From contig NZ_POJH01000025.1 in the NCBI RefSeq assembly GCF_002960625.1, positions 1 to 40,915 of the forward strand: 40,915 bases of DNA. Reading direction: 5' to 3'. The notes under the pieces are model-generated. The model saw only the letters and a program-made list of their open reading frames with translations. It was not told the DNA's origin and did not search any database. The translations under genes were made by a program, and so were the position numbers. This document shows positions 28,449 through 34,911 of the stretch, one piece after another (the first letter of the stretch is position 1; each line of letters opens with the position of its first letter). The DNA comes from Streptococcus suis. GTDB taxonomy: Bacteria > Bacillota > Bacilli > Lactobacillales > Streptococcaceae.

Positions 28449-28682
28449 ATGAGTAAAAAAGATAAAAAAATTGAAATTCAAATTGAAGATAGTAAAGTCT
28501 TGGTCAACAAGGAAGAATTTGCTGGTTACCGCTTGGTAATTGGTAAAAAAGTTATCGGTGAAATTGCAGAATTGGCAGAAAATAATTTTGCTGTTGTAAA
28601 AAATGGCAATACCGAAAGCTTTTATAAAAAACTAGACAAAGCAGTTGAAAATATCATAGAAAATTATAATTTAAGTCACTAA
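28449..28682 (+). CDS. DUF2969 family protein
   Basis: A 77-residue charged protein starting MSKKDKKIEIQIEDSK, with YRLVIGKKVIGEIAEL and FAVVKNGNTESFYKKLDKAV. It matches the small DUF2969 family of streptococci and lactobacilli, whose function is unknown. It has no signal or membrane segment. ATG 28449 lies seven bases after GTGAGG; the TTG at 28443 is less well placed. It lies next to the tRNA/rpsA block, as I recall from other streptococci, so it marks the right border of the inserted polysaccharide island. Confidence 0.88.
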   Translation: MSKKDKKIEIQIEDSKVLVNKEEFAGYRLVIGKKVIGEIAELAENNFAVVKNGNTESFYKKLDKAVENIIENYNLSH

Positions 28683-28687
28683 AAGGC

Positions 28688-28716
28688 TTGTAATAGTCAC
28701 TATTTTATGTTAGAAT
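28688..28716 (+). promoter_or_regulatory. Promoter of tRNA-Tyr
   Basis: TTGTAA (28688-28693) and TAGAAT (28711-28716) with a 17-bp spacer end 17 bp before the tRNA. Confidence 0.65.
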
Positions 28717-28733
28717 AGTGGCTGTTGGTGTAT

Positions 28734-28814
28734 GGAAAGATAGCGAAGAGGCTAAACGCGGCGGACTGTAAATCCGCTCCTTCGGGTTCGGGGGTTCGAA
28801 TCCCTCTCTTTCCA
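28734..28814 (+). tRNA. tRNA-Tyr (GTA)
   Basis: An 81-nt class II tRNA. Acceptor GGAAAGA/TCTTTCC, anticodon stem-loop GGACTGTAAATCC with GTA anticodon, a long variable arm (GCTCCTTCGGG), T-arm GGGGGTTCGAATCCC and discriminator A at 28814. CCA is not encoded. The next base begins the structured repeat. Confidence 0.97.
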
Positions 28815-28928
28815 TTGAACAGGATACAAAGGACGTTAAGAAATCCGTATGAAAATAGGAAACTGACGCAGTGTGCTAAACACACAAGGAAGTTTATCTT
28901 TTTCACTAGGATTTTAGTCCGTGTTCAA
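28815..28928 (+). repeat. Structured palindromic repeat, copy 1
   Basis: The unit is 114 bp, bounded by TTGAAC and GTTCAA, and starts at the base after tRNA-Tyr. It folds into one long interrupted hairpin: GGAC/GTCC (28831 with 28917), AAATCC/GGATTT (28841 with 28909), TGAAAA/TTTTCA (28850 with 28900), AAACT/AGTTT (28860 with 28891) and apical GTGTG/CACAC (28871 with 28881). It is followed without a gap by copy 2. I do not recognise a named family. Confidence 0.85.
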
Positions 28929-29035
28929 CTAAGATACGAAGCCGTTAAAACGCCCAGTGAAATTAGGCGATTGACACCGTGTCGAAAGACACAAGGAAAT
29001 CGGTCTATTTCACCTAGCGTTTAGGCTGAGTTCAA
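28924..29035 (+). repeat. Structured palindromic repeat, copy 2
   Basis: This 112-bp unit shares its first bases with the end of copy 1. It forms the same fold with different base pairs: GCC/GGC (28941 with 29024), AAACGC/GCGTTT (28948 with 29017), GTGAAAT/ATTTCAC (28957 with 29007), CGATT/AATCG (28968 with 28998) and GTGTC/GACAC (28979 with 28988), capped by a GAAA tetraloop. Unpaired bulges such as CACAAGG or GACACAAGG are conserved in both copies. It is diverged from copy 1 but keeps pairing. Confidence 0.85.
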
Positions 29036-29071
29036 TTTCTTTCAAAATAGAAATGGACAGTATCTATATTT

Positions 29072-29143
29072 TGGGGTATCGCCAAGCGGTAAGGCAAGGG
29101 ACTTTGACTCCCTCATGCGTTGGTTCGAATCCAGCTACCCCAG
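29072..29143 (+). tRNA. tRNA-Gln (TTG)
   Basis: A 72-nt tRNA with acceptor TGGGGTA/TACCCCA, anticodon loop CTTTGAC giving TTG, T-loop GGTTCGAATCC and discriminator G. It lies 36 bp after the tandem repeats. Confidence 0.96.
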
Positions 29144-29229
29144 TCAAGGTACTAGATTAAATCTAGTTCGTCAAAGATGTCTAATTGTTGTTGTCCTTGC
29201 GTGTGCCTTAAATAAAATATATTTTATGT

Positions 29230-29243
29230 TGGGTCGATAGACC
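29230..29243 (+). promoter_or_regulatory. Hairpin in the rpsA leader
   Basis: GGGTC-GATA-GACCT forms a 5-bp stem with a GATA loop about ten bases before the rpsA Shine-Dalgarno sequence CGGAGG. A 7-bp palindrome ACTAGAT/ATCTAGT (29151-29167) lies further upstream without a T tract. Either might have a role in rpsA control; this is inference. Confidence 0.35.
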
Positions 29244-29266
29244 TGATTGTCGGAGGTTTTTTTATA

Positions 29267-30472
29267 ATGAACGAATTTGAAGATTTGTTGAACAGTGTAA
29301 GCGAAGTTACACCTGGTGATGTGGTAACTGCAGAAGTATTGACAGTTGATGCTGGTCAAGCAAACGTAGCTATCTCAGGTACTGGTGTTGAAGGCGTATT
29401 GACTCTTCGTGAGTTGACTAACGACCGTGATGCTGATATCAACGACCTTGTTAAAGTTGGTGAGACACTTGAATTGTTAGTACTTCGCCAAGTTGTTGGT
29501 AAAGATACAGACACTGTTACATATCTTGTATCTAAAAAACGTTTGGAAGCACGCAAAGCATGGGACAAGCTTGTTGGTCGTGAAGAAGAAGTTGTTACTG
29601 TTAAAGTAACTCGCGCCGTTAAAGGTGGTCTTGCAGTTGAATTTGAAGGTCTTCGTGGTTTCATCCCAGCTTCAATGATCGATAGCCGTTTCACTCGTAA
29701 CACTGAGCGTTTCGTAGGTCAAGAATTTGATGCTAAAATCAAAGAAGTTGATCCTGCTGAGAACCGTTTCATCTTGTCACGTCGTGACGTTGTTGAAGCA
29801 GAATCTGCAGCTGCACGTGCTGAGGTATTTGGCAAATTGGCAGTTGGTGAAGTTGTGACTGGTAAAGTTGCACGTATCACAAGCTTCGGTGCCTTCATCG
29901 ACCTTGGTGGTGTAGATGGTTTGGTACACTTGACTGAATTGTCACACGAGCGTAACGTATCTCCTAAATCAGCTGTAACAGTTGGTGAAGAAGTAGAAGT
30001 TAAAGTTCTTGCAATCGACGAAGTCGAAGGTCGCGTATCATTGTCATTGAAAGCTACACAGCCTGGTCCATGGGATGGCGTTGAGCAAAAATTGGCAGCT
30101 GGTGACGTTATCGAAGGTAAAGTAAAACGTTTGACTGACTTCGGTGCTTTCGTTGAAGTATTGCCAGGTATCGATGGTTTGGTACACATTTCACAAATTT
30201 CACACAAACGTGTTGAAAATCCAAAAGATGCTTTGTCAGTAGGTCAAGAAGTAACTGTTAAAGTTCTTGAAGTGAATGCTGCTGATGAGCGTGTATCACT
30301 TTCTATCAAAGCTTTGGAAGAGCGTCCAGCAGCTGCTGAGGGCGAAGAAAAAGCTGAAAAGCGTGTTCCACGTCCACGTCGTCAAAAACGTGAAGAAAAA
30401 CGTGATTACGAATTGCCAGAAACTCAATCTGGTTTCTCAATGGCTGACCTTTTCGGTGACATTGAATTGTAA
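29267..30472 (+). CDS. rpsA: 30S ribosomal protein S1
   Basis: S1 binds mRNA at the small ribosomal subunit. The protein has 401 residues and four S1/OB domains, at about 15-88, 105-170, 191-260 and 276-345, the short Gram-positive form. The last two show repeated GKVxRxTxFGAFxxL/V motifs and [12 protein letters not shown] or [13 protein letters not shown] charged tail ([11 protein letters not shown]) precedes the end. Codon use is that of a highly expressed gene, in clear contrast to the AT-rich island upstream. A strong GGAGG precedes the start, and the gene ends with a terminator and tRNA-Arg. Confidence 0.97.
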   Translation: MNEFEDLLNSVSEVTPGDVVTAEVLTVDAGQANVAISGTGVEGVLTLRELTNDRDADINDLVKVGETLELLVLRQVVGKDTDTVTYLVSKKRLEARKAWDKLVGREEEVVTVKVTRAVKGGLAVEFEGLRGFIPASMIDSRFTRNTERFVGQEFDAKIKEVDPAENRFILSRRDVVEAESAAARAEVFGKLAVGEVVTGKVARITSFGAFIDLGGVDGLVHLTELSHERNVSPKSAVTVGEEVEVKVLAIDEVEGRVSLSLKATQPGPWDGVEQKLAAGDVIEGKVKRLTDFGAFVEVLPGIDGLVHISQISHKRVENPKDALSVGQEVTVKVLEVNAADERVSLSIKALEERPAAAEGEEKAEKRVPRPRRQKREEKRDYELPETQSGFSMADLFGDIEL

Positions 30473-30480
30473 TTCATATA

Positions 30481-30507
30481 AAAACTTGCCTTGTGCAAGT
30501 TTTTCCT
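30481..30507 (+). terminator. Terminator of rpsA
   Basis: AAAACTTGC/GCAAGTTTT perfect stem (30481-30489 with 30495-30503), loop CTTGT, T run. Confidence 0.9.
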
Positions 30508-30509
30508 TT

Positions 30510-30581
30510 CCACCCTTAGTGTAATGGATATCACGTAAGATTCCGGTTCTTGAGATGGGGGTTCGATTCCCTCAGGGTGGA
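30510..30581 (+). tRNA. tRNA-Arg (CCG), element integration site
   Basis: A 72-nt tRNA with acceptor CCACCCT/AGGGTGG, anticodon loop TTCCGGT giving CCG, T-loop GGGTTCGATTCCC and discriminator A. An integrase gene lies 41 bp past its 3' end, the usual sign that the tRNA 3' end is the attachment site. Confidence 0.95.
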
Positions 30582-30595
30582 TAAAAAGTACGCTT

Positions 30596-30621
30596 AAAAC
30601 CCTTGGTACACAAGGGTTTTT
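30596..30621. terminator. Hairpin terminator between tRNA-Arg and integrase
   Basis: AAAACCCTTG/CAAGGGTTTT, a 10-bp perfect stem (30596-30605 with 30611-30620) with loop GTACA. A/T runs on both sides allow use by the tRNA transcript and by the leftward integrase gene. Confidence 0.85.
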
Positions 30622-30622
30622 G

Positions 30623-31714
30623 TTATGTTTGACCCAAATCTGCCCCAAATTTTTCAAAAAGATTTCTAACTTTGTCAAAATTTTGGGTTTGTTTTTCTTC
30701 AAAAAGGTGGGCGTATGTTTTTAATGTTTCTGTCGTATCTTTGTGACCAACTAATTTCGATATTGTCATAATATCCAAATCGCTGTGTATCAAAAAACTA
30801 ACATAGGTGTGCCTTAATCCGTGGATCGTGAAAGTTGGTTTTGTTTTCTTTTTTAAGACTTTATTAGCAGCAGTACTTGATACCTTAGTAAATAATCGCT
30901 TTTCAGGATTATCTATATACCCTGTATCCATGTATTCATCGTAAGCTGCTAGCCATTCTTTGTCAATCGGAACATCTCGTACAGATTGAGGATTTTTGGT
31001 CGTATTCCAACCCAACTTCCCGCCGTATACTTTGTAAGTTCGAAGGACTTGCAGTAGCATATTCTCCCTATCAACCGTTAATGTTGTCAGCCCTAGGGCT
31101 TCCGAAAATCGTAGACCAGTTTTTCCTATTGTGTATATAAAAAAGTGACTTTGGTATTTAACGGACCGCCTACAGTCTAGTAAGAGGTCATTGTATTCGT
31201 CGAGCTCTAAGTATTTTTCACTTTCCTCTTTGGATTCGACGTTGGAAAAAATTTTAGCTAATTGAGTGAAATCTTTTTTTAATGTCCCTTGATGCAAGGC
31301 GACCTTGATTGCTGATCTAATATGGGAATTAAACAGTTTTACCGTGTATCTGACATATCTATCTGCCAGTCTATTGAGGACTTCCTGGTGCATGGTTGCC
31401 GTGATTTTGGATAGCTTGGTATTTTGGTAATACTCTTTGATGATTTTTAGGTTAAATTCATATTTCCGATAAGTTTCTGGGTCGACGTGTGGTTTCTTAT
31501 GGACCTCCATCCATTTTCCAAAGTATTCCGCAAGGGTAATATCCTTATCCTCGACAATGCCAATAGATAGTTCTATTTCAGCTTGGGATGCTGCTTGAAC
31601 AGCTTCAGACTTAGTCCTAAACCCAGACTTAGATTTTTGCTTATATGAGCCGTCCGGGGATTTATATGAGATACGGTATTCCCATCCGTTATCCCTTTTT
31701 CTAAAGTATGCCAT
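30623..31714 (-). CDS. int: Tyrosine site-specific integrase
   Basis: The protein has 363 residues. The N-terminal arm-binding domain (MAYFRKRDNGWEYRISYKSPDG, AP2-like) is followed by a SAM-like core-binding domain (about 60-160) and the catalytic domain. The active-site set is complete: Arg202 (GKTGLRFSEAL), Lys240, His298 and Arg301 (IHGLRHTYVS), His324 (LVGHKDT) and nucleophile Tyr334 (TYAHLF). It would recombine the element with the 3' end of tRNA-Arg. GAAAGGG precedes the ATG. It is in Lambda-like orientation, reading toward the tRNA, and is apparently intact. Confidence 0.95.
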   Translation of the reverse strand: MAYFRKRDNGWEYRISYKSPDGSYKQKSKSGFRTKSEAVQAASQAEIELSIGIVEDKDITLAEYFGKWMEVHKKPHVDPETYRKYEFNLKIIKEYYQNTKLSKITATMHQEVLNRLADRYVRYTVKLFNSHIRSAIKVALHQGTLKKDFTQLAKIFSNVESKEESEKYLELDEYNDLLLDCRRSVKYQSHFFIYTIGKTGLRFSEALGLTTLTVDRENMLLQVLRTYKVYGGKLGWNTTKNPQSVRDVPIDKEWLAAYDEYMDTGYIDNPEKRLFTKVSSTAANKVLKKKTKPTFTIHGLRHTYVSFLIHSDLDIMTISKLVGHKDTTETLKTYAHLFEEKQTQNFDKVRNLFEKFGADLGQT

Positions 31715-31744
31715 TGCTTTACCCTTTCTAATTTGATAAAATGG

Positions 31745-31783
31745 GTATAAGAAAACTGCCCATTTAATGGCGATTTCTTATAC
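31745..31783. promoter_or_regulatory. Inverted repeat just upstream of the integrase start
   Basis: GTATAAGAAA pairs with TTTCTTATAC (arms 31745-31754 and 31774-31783), with an inner GCC/GGC. It lies 31 bp before the integrase ATG and could be a binding site for an excisionase or repressor, or a leader hairpin. The function is not known. Confidence 0.4.
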
Positions 31784-31790
31784 GGAATTC

Positions 31791-31834
31791 CCCTACACTC
31801 AAGCTTGCCGGCGGAGAGTGTAGGGATTTTTTTT
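31791..31834 (+). terminator. Rightward terminator upstream of integrase
   Basis: CCCTACACTC/GAGTGTAGGG 10-bp stem (31791-31800 with 31816-31825) with a GC-rich loop and a run of nine T. It points right although no rightward gene precedes it, so it may stop transcripts entering from the tRNA side. Confidence 0.75.
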
Positions 31835-31844
31835 TGTAAAATAG

Positions 31845-31874
31845 CAAAAAAGCAGCCATGAAAAACATGACTGC
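31845..31874 (-). terminator. Leftward terminator after the PemK-like gene
   Basis: On the minus strand GCAGTCATG/CATGGCTGC (31866-31874 with 31852-31860) with a T5 loop is followed by TTTTTT. It separates the repressor-toxin pair from the integrase. Confidence 0.8.
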
Positions 31875-31975
31875 CGTACGGTATGGGACTAAATCCCGAA
31901 TGTAAACTTTATGAGGCTTTACCTCTAATACAGTCATATTTTATACTTATTTTTGATTTTTGTAAAGTATTTTGG

Positions 31976-32623
31976 TTAGAAATACAATTCTTTAACTTTT
32001 GCGTTGATGGCGTCAAGAGTTTCTGGTGATACTTTTATCTTTCCTACAGGGTCTAAGGGGTTCTTTTTGAGTATCCTGTCTTTGCTAATGGTTTGTAGGC
32101 TGTCGCATTTTGCGAATGATTGCTTGAGGTATTTACCATAGTAGTCGATGACTTCTTTTAGATTTGAAATGGTGAGTTGGAACTCCTCACTTGAAGTGTC
32201 TTCCTCAGTTATCTTCTGTTCTAGTTTAGCAAATTCTTTGTCTATGTACTTAAATGATTGTTGACCAATTATTTCTTGTAAGGGAACAGTGTTGTCATTT
32301 TCTTTGGAAGTGATTGGGATGACTGTCAATGTCTTTTTGTACGGTGAATCTGTTTTATCAAGTACTATAGCCCAATGATTGTTTGACAACTCTCCACCAA
32401 CGTTTACTCCAAATTCAACAAAGACTAGTGAACCACGATTAAACTTCCAATATTTCCTTTTGGGATTTTCTGCCTCGTAAAGATACTGCTCTGATTGTCT
32501 TTTGACAGCAGGGGCTAGGAAGCGGTATTTGGTGGAGGTGTGTTTTGCCTTGCCAAGTTTGTATAATTTTTCTACTTTGATGTAATTCTGTTTGGCATTC
32601 TCAAAGTATGGATTTTCTTTCAT
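31976..32623 (-). CDS. PemK/MazF-like toxin-family protein, extended
   Basis: The protein has 215 residues. MazF-fold elements are visible: RGSLVFVEFG (63-72), NHWAIVLDK (82-90), LTVIPITS (99-106) and, after an insertion of about 60 charged residues, CDSLQTISKDRI (173-184), which matches the last MazF strand-helix. MazF/PemK proteins are sequence-specific mRNA endonucleases. This one is twice the normal size, with an N-terminal extension (1-60) and the internal insert. ATG 32623 with GGGAGGAG is chosen over an upstream frame inside the repressor gene. It lies 13 bp behind the repressor gene, in one operon; no small antitoxin gene is present. Confidence 0.82.
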   Translation of the reverse strand: MKENPYFENAKQNYIKVEKLYKLGKAKHTSTKYRFLAPAVKRQSEQYLYEAENPKRKYWKFNRGSLVFVEFGVNVGGELSNNHWAIVLDKTDSPYKKTLTVIPITSKENDNTVPLQEIIGQQSFKYIDKEFAKLEQKITEEDTSSEEFQLTISNLKEVIDYYGKYLKQSFAKCDSLQTISKDRILKKNPLDPVGKIKVSPETLDAINAKVKELYF

Positions 32624-32636
32624 AAAAATCTCCTCC

Positions 32637-33440
32637 CTACCTCTCCCTATAAACCTCCACGACCTCGCCGATGGTGCGCATGTCTTCGGTGAAGGGGATA
32701 TTGTCATAGTCTGGGTTTAGTGACTGTAGATGGTCGCTTTTTAGTTTCTTGACGTAGTTTTCGCCGTCTATTTGGAAAATTCCGATTTTGTTTAGATCTA
32801 CCTGGTCCTTGAGTTTGATAAAGAGGAAGTCTCCGTTTTTTATTTTGGGTTCCATGGAGTGTCCAACAACGACTGCGACGGTGTCGTACTTGCTTTCGTC
32901 CGGAATGTCGTCTGCGTAGAAGTCCACCATGGTGTCGTAGTCATCTTCTTGCCAGTAGCCTGTACCTGCAGATACCTTGCCTGGTACGGGTAGGCTGATA
33001 CGCTTTCTAGCTTCGTATTCTGCCCGTTTTTCCGAGATGTCGATAACTTTCCCTTGTTCTTCGGCTAGAAGTGTCTCAGAGGTCGCTAGGAGCTTATTCT
33101 TGCGTGTGTCGTTGAGCTTGTCATAGTTAGATAGCAGAATAGTCTTACGTGGGTCGAAGTTGGGAAGAGGGATGGAAGAAGAAGGGATTGTGGATTTAAA
33201 CCGTGGGTCTATATCCGATTTCTTCAATCCAAAATAATCTGCGATTTTTTGGACGTTGCTAGGAATTGGCAATGATGTTCCTTTTACATACCCTGTTAAT
33301 GTACTCGGCGGAATACCCGTCCCCCTTGATAAATCGATTTGTTTTTTATTCTGTTCCGTCAGATATCTATTGATGTTAGCAGAAATCACGCTCATCAATT
33401 CAATTTCTTGCGGTGTTAATTTTCCTCTACCGCGAACCAT
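32637..33440 (-). CDS. LexA/CI-type phage repressor (XRE + S24 peptidase)
   Basis: The protein has 267 residues. The N-terminal helix-turn-helix (about 15-75) includes KKQIDLSRGTGIPPSTLTGYVKG. The C-terminal S24 self-cleavage domain has the Ala158-Gly159 scissile site (KVSAGTGYW), the serine in GHSMEPKIKNGDFLF (Ser195) and the lysine in NYVKKLK (about 231). RecA filaments formed after DNA damage would trigger cleavage and relieve repression. AAAGGAGATA precedes the ATG. It is divergent from the small early genes, with an operator array between. It is co-transcribed with the PemK-like gene. Confidence 0.94.
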   Translation of the reverse strand: MVRGRGKLTPQEIELMSVISANINRYLTEQNKKQIDLSRGTGIPPSTLTGYVKGTSLPIPSNVQKIADYFGLKKSDIDPRFKSTIPSSSIPLPNFDPRKTILLSNYDKLNDTRKNKLLATSETLLAEEQGKVIDISEKRAEYEARKRISLPVPGKVSAGTGYWQEDDYDTMVDFYADDIPDESKYDTVAVVVGHSMEPKIKNGDFLFIKLKDQVDLNKIGIFQIDGENYVKKLKSDHLQSLNPDYDNIPFTEDMRTIGEVVEVYRER

Positions 33441-33474
33441 AACATTATCTCCTTTTTTTATCTTTACTATATAA

Positions 33475-33562
33475 TATCGAATTATTTCGTAATTGTAAAA
33501 TAAAAATACAAAATTTTTTCGACTTTTTTCGTAAAAATTGTCGAAGTACGATTTAATTCGTA
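33475..33562. promoter_or_regulatory. Three-site operator region of the repressor
   Basis: Three related dyads of form TACGA-N6-TCGTA lie between the divergent genes. They are at 33475-33491 (one mismatched half), 33518-33533 (one mismatched half) and 33547-33562 (perfect TACGA/TCGTA with N6). Spacing is roughly 30-45 bp. The last site lies immediately upstream of the rightward -10 and the first is near the repressor's own promoter, which fits a CI-like switch. Confidence 0.7.
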
Positions 33563-33563
33563 G

Positions 33564-33569
33564 TATAAT
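33564..33569 (+). promoter_or_regulatory. Rightward early promoter -10 box
   Basis: Consensus TATAAT at 33564-33569 directly follows the perfect operator. A TTGTCG at 33538 is 20 bp upstream, longer than ideal. Repressor binding at 33547-33562 would block it. Confidence 0.6.
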
Positions 33570-33617
33570 TTAATCAAGGTCAGGGAAATGACCGAACTAA
33601 AACAGGAGGAAAAGCAA

Positions 33618-33752
33618 ATGGTGGACATACTAAAAAGCCTAGCTGATAACGACTTAGCAATCCCGATTATCATTCTAGGCTTAGTAAGAGAAGCTCGCTT
33701 ATGGCACAAACAAGTGCTTGAGCACAAGCGGAACTTACAAAACAAAAAGTAA
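33618..33752 (+). CDS. Small (44-residue) early-region membrane peptide
   Basis: A frame starting ATGGTGGAC follows AGGAGG with ideal spacing. It encodes a short polar start, a hydrophobic segment LAIPIIILGLV, and a basic tail KQVLEHKRNLQNKK. It lies right behind the repressor-controlled promoter, so it would be the first gene expressed on induction. Similar tiny membrane peptides occur in streptococcal phages, but I do not recognise this one. Confidence 0.6.
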   Translation: MVDILKSLADNDLAIPIIILGLVREARLWHKQVLEHKRNLQNKK

Positions 33753-33814
33753 GAGCAAGGGGCGAAAGCCCCAACCTCTTATTTGAAGTATACCACCATT
33801 TGCCAAATAAAGCA

Positions 33815-33889
33815 ATGATCTATTGGTTAGCTGGTTTGTTGGTTCTGTCGTTTGTGATACGGCAGATTGTGAAGTGGAGGAAGAAGTAA
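33815..33889 (+). CDS. Possible 24-residue membrane peptide
   Basis: A short frame encodes MIYWLAGLLVLSFVIRQIVKWRKK: one hydrophobic helix and a strongly basic end. It resembles a small phage membrane peptide or type I toxin. The ribosome-binding site is weak (AAATAAAGCA), so it may be a chance frame or be translated through coupling. Confidence 0.35.
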   Translation: MIYWLAGLLVLSFVIRQIVKWRKK

Positions 33890-33908
33890 AGGTGGAAAGG
33901 AGGGAGAA

Positions 33909-34067
33909 ATGATGGGGATTATTCTTACATCGATATTGGTTTCGTTTACGGTATCTTTCCTGATGATGAAGTGGCATATCCATAATATTAATAAACTCTA
34001 TGAAGGATATTTTGAAATGGAAAATTCCAATATCAAACATTTTACGGAAATAGTATTGAAAAAATAG
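33909..34067 (+). CDS. Small (52-residue) early-region membrane protein
   Basis: ATG 33909 follows AAAGGAGGGAG with good spacing. The product has an N-terminal transmembrane helix (IILTSILVSFTVSFLMM) and a polar helical tail. It ends seven bases before the convergent Abi-alpha gene. It is probably a phage-type peptide of unknown role. Confidence 0.55.
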   Translation: MMGIILTSILVSFTVSFLMMKWHIHNINKLYEGYFEMENSNIKHFTEIVLKK

Positions 34068-34074
34068 AAAATCT

Positions 34075-34836
34075 TTAGTCTAAACAAATATTACAAAAAT
34101 CAATCCCGAGCGGAGTTAGAAATAATATCCCTTTCTCTACGTTAATCTCCTGCTGGCGAGAGGCCAATTCATTGTTGAACTCTCTTATAAGATTATTGTC
34201 TTTGTGCACAGCATAGTGTGAATCGTCAGTTAGCCATTTTTCAAAATTTATATCAATCAAACCTAGTCTTTTGAGATTTATGACTGAAGAAGCCTGTTTG
34301 TCGATATGAAGACATTGTGGATTTGATAAGAACACGTAATTTTTGAACAATTCTTGCTTGCCATCCATTTTGTTAATTGAATAGTTAGTGATAGGCAATG
34401 AGTGTGGTGCTTTAGAGATGATTTTTAAGTTGTCTGCATCAAGAGGAGATATTTGTTTTATAATTTCGATGAATGAATGATGAACTCTATCATTTTGTCT
34501 AGAATCGAATGACGAAGCTAATAGTTTTGCAAACATTTCACGCAGTTCCATTTCGTCAATATAAAACTTAGATGCTTCTAGTCCTGGACCGATAATACTG
34601 AGTTGAGGTTCTTGTAGATACTCTTTAGGGATATTCGAAACTTTTCCTGTGATGCTATCAGCGTATTGAGCTTTATTATTAGCAACCCTTTCGTCAATCT
34701 TTTTGGTAAGAAAATTATCCAATGGTCCGAAAACGTACTGCCACAAATTATTAAATGTTTGTGCAGGAGCTTCGGCACCTTTTGTGGCCATTGTGGTGGC
34801 AAATGCTGTTAATATCGTTGGGAGTAGCTCTTCCAT
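34075..34836 (-). CDS. Abi-alpha (DUF4393) family candidate phage-defence protein
   Basis: The protein has 253 residues. The central block, with PKEYLQEPQLSIIGPGLE, YIDEMELREMFAKLLASSFD and HHSFIEIIKQISPLDADNLK, matches what I recall of the DUF4393 / Abi_alpha (abortive infection) family. The N-terminus MEELLPTILTAFATTMATKG is mildly hydrophobic, and the C-terminal part (LGLIDINF, FLTPLGIDFCNICL) resembles the family's winged-helix-like end. The family is named for phage abortive infection, but its mechanism is unknown. It has its own promoter (extended -10 at 34896-34904) and reads against the phage early direction, as cargo genes do. Confidence 0.82.
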   Translation of the reverse strand: MEELLPTILTAFATTMATKGAEAPAQTFNNLWQYVFGPLDNFLTKKIDERVANNKAQYADSITGKVSNIPKEYLQEPQLSIIGPGLEASKFYIDEMELREMFAKLLASSFDSRQNDRVHHSFIEIIKQISPLDADNLKIISKAPHSLPITNYSINKMDGKQELFKNYVFLSNPQCLHIDKQASSVINLKRLGLIDINFEKWLTDDSHYAVHKDNNLIREFNNELASRQQEINVEKGILFLTPLGIDFCNICLD

Positions 34837-34895
34837 ATTCTTTCCCTTTCTAACAAATTTATGAATAGAGGGTGTAAAGGTTTTACTATGAGAAT

Positions 34896-34904
34896 ATTAT
34901 AGCA
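34896..34904 (-). promoter_or_regulatory. Extended -10 promoter of the Abi-alpha gene
   Basis: On the minus strand TG-C-TATAAT lies about 60 bp before the ATG. Its upstream side enters the left arm of the palindrome at 34912-34952, so a protein bound there could control it. Confidence 0.6.
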
Positions 34905-34911
34905 CAGATTG

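Larger units (their letters stand above)
30582..34900. mobile_element. Integrated prophage/PICI-like element remnant at tRNA-Arg
   Basis: An integrase next to a tRNA, a LexA/CI-type repressor with divergent promoters, a toxin-like gene, short early-region peptides and an Abi-alpha defence gene form the immunity-side arm of a phage or satellite island. There are no replication, packaging or structural genes. I saw no second copy of the tRNA 3' end (core GATTCCCTCAGGGTGG) to the right. The right boundary is therefore approximate; a decayed IS110 copy follows. Confidence 0.7.

Noticed and set aside
28725..29024. 99-residue open frame over the tRNA-Tyr and tandem repeats
   Set aside because: It covers a tRNA and folded repeat DNA, and has no ribosome-binding site; the non-coding features explain it.
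28815..29035. CRISPR-like array
   Set aside because: There are only two units, they are contiguous without spacers, and they form long interrupted palindromes.
29356..30207. Long antisense frames across rpsA
   Set aside because: They are mirror products of the strong codon bias of rpsA, have no start signals and give low-complexity Ser/Thr-rich translations.
30296..30524. 82-residue frame at the rpsA 3' end
   Set aside because: Out-of-frame overlap with rpsA that runs through its terminator; no supporting signals.
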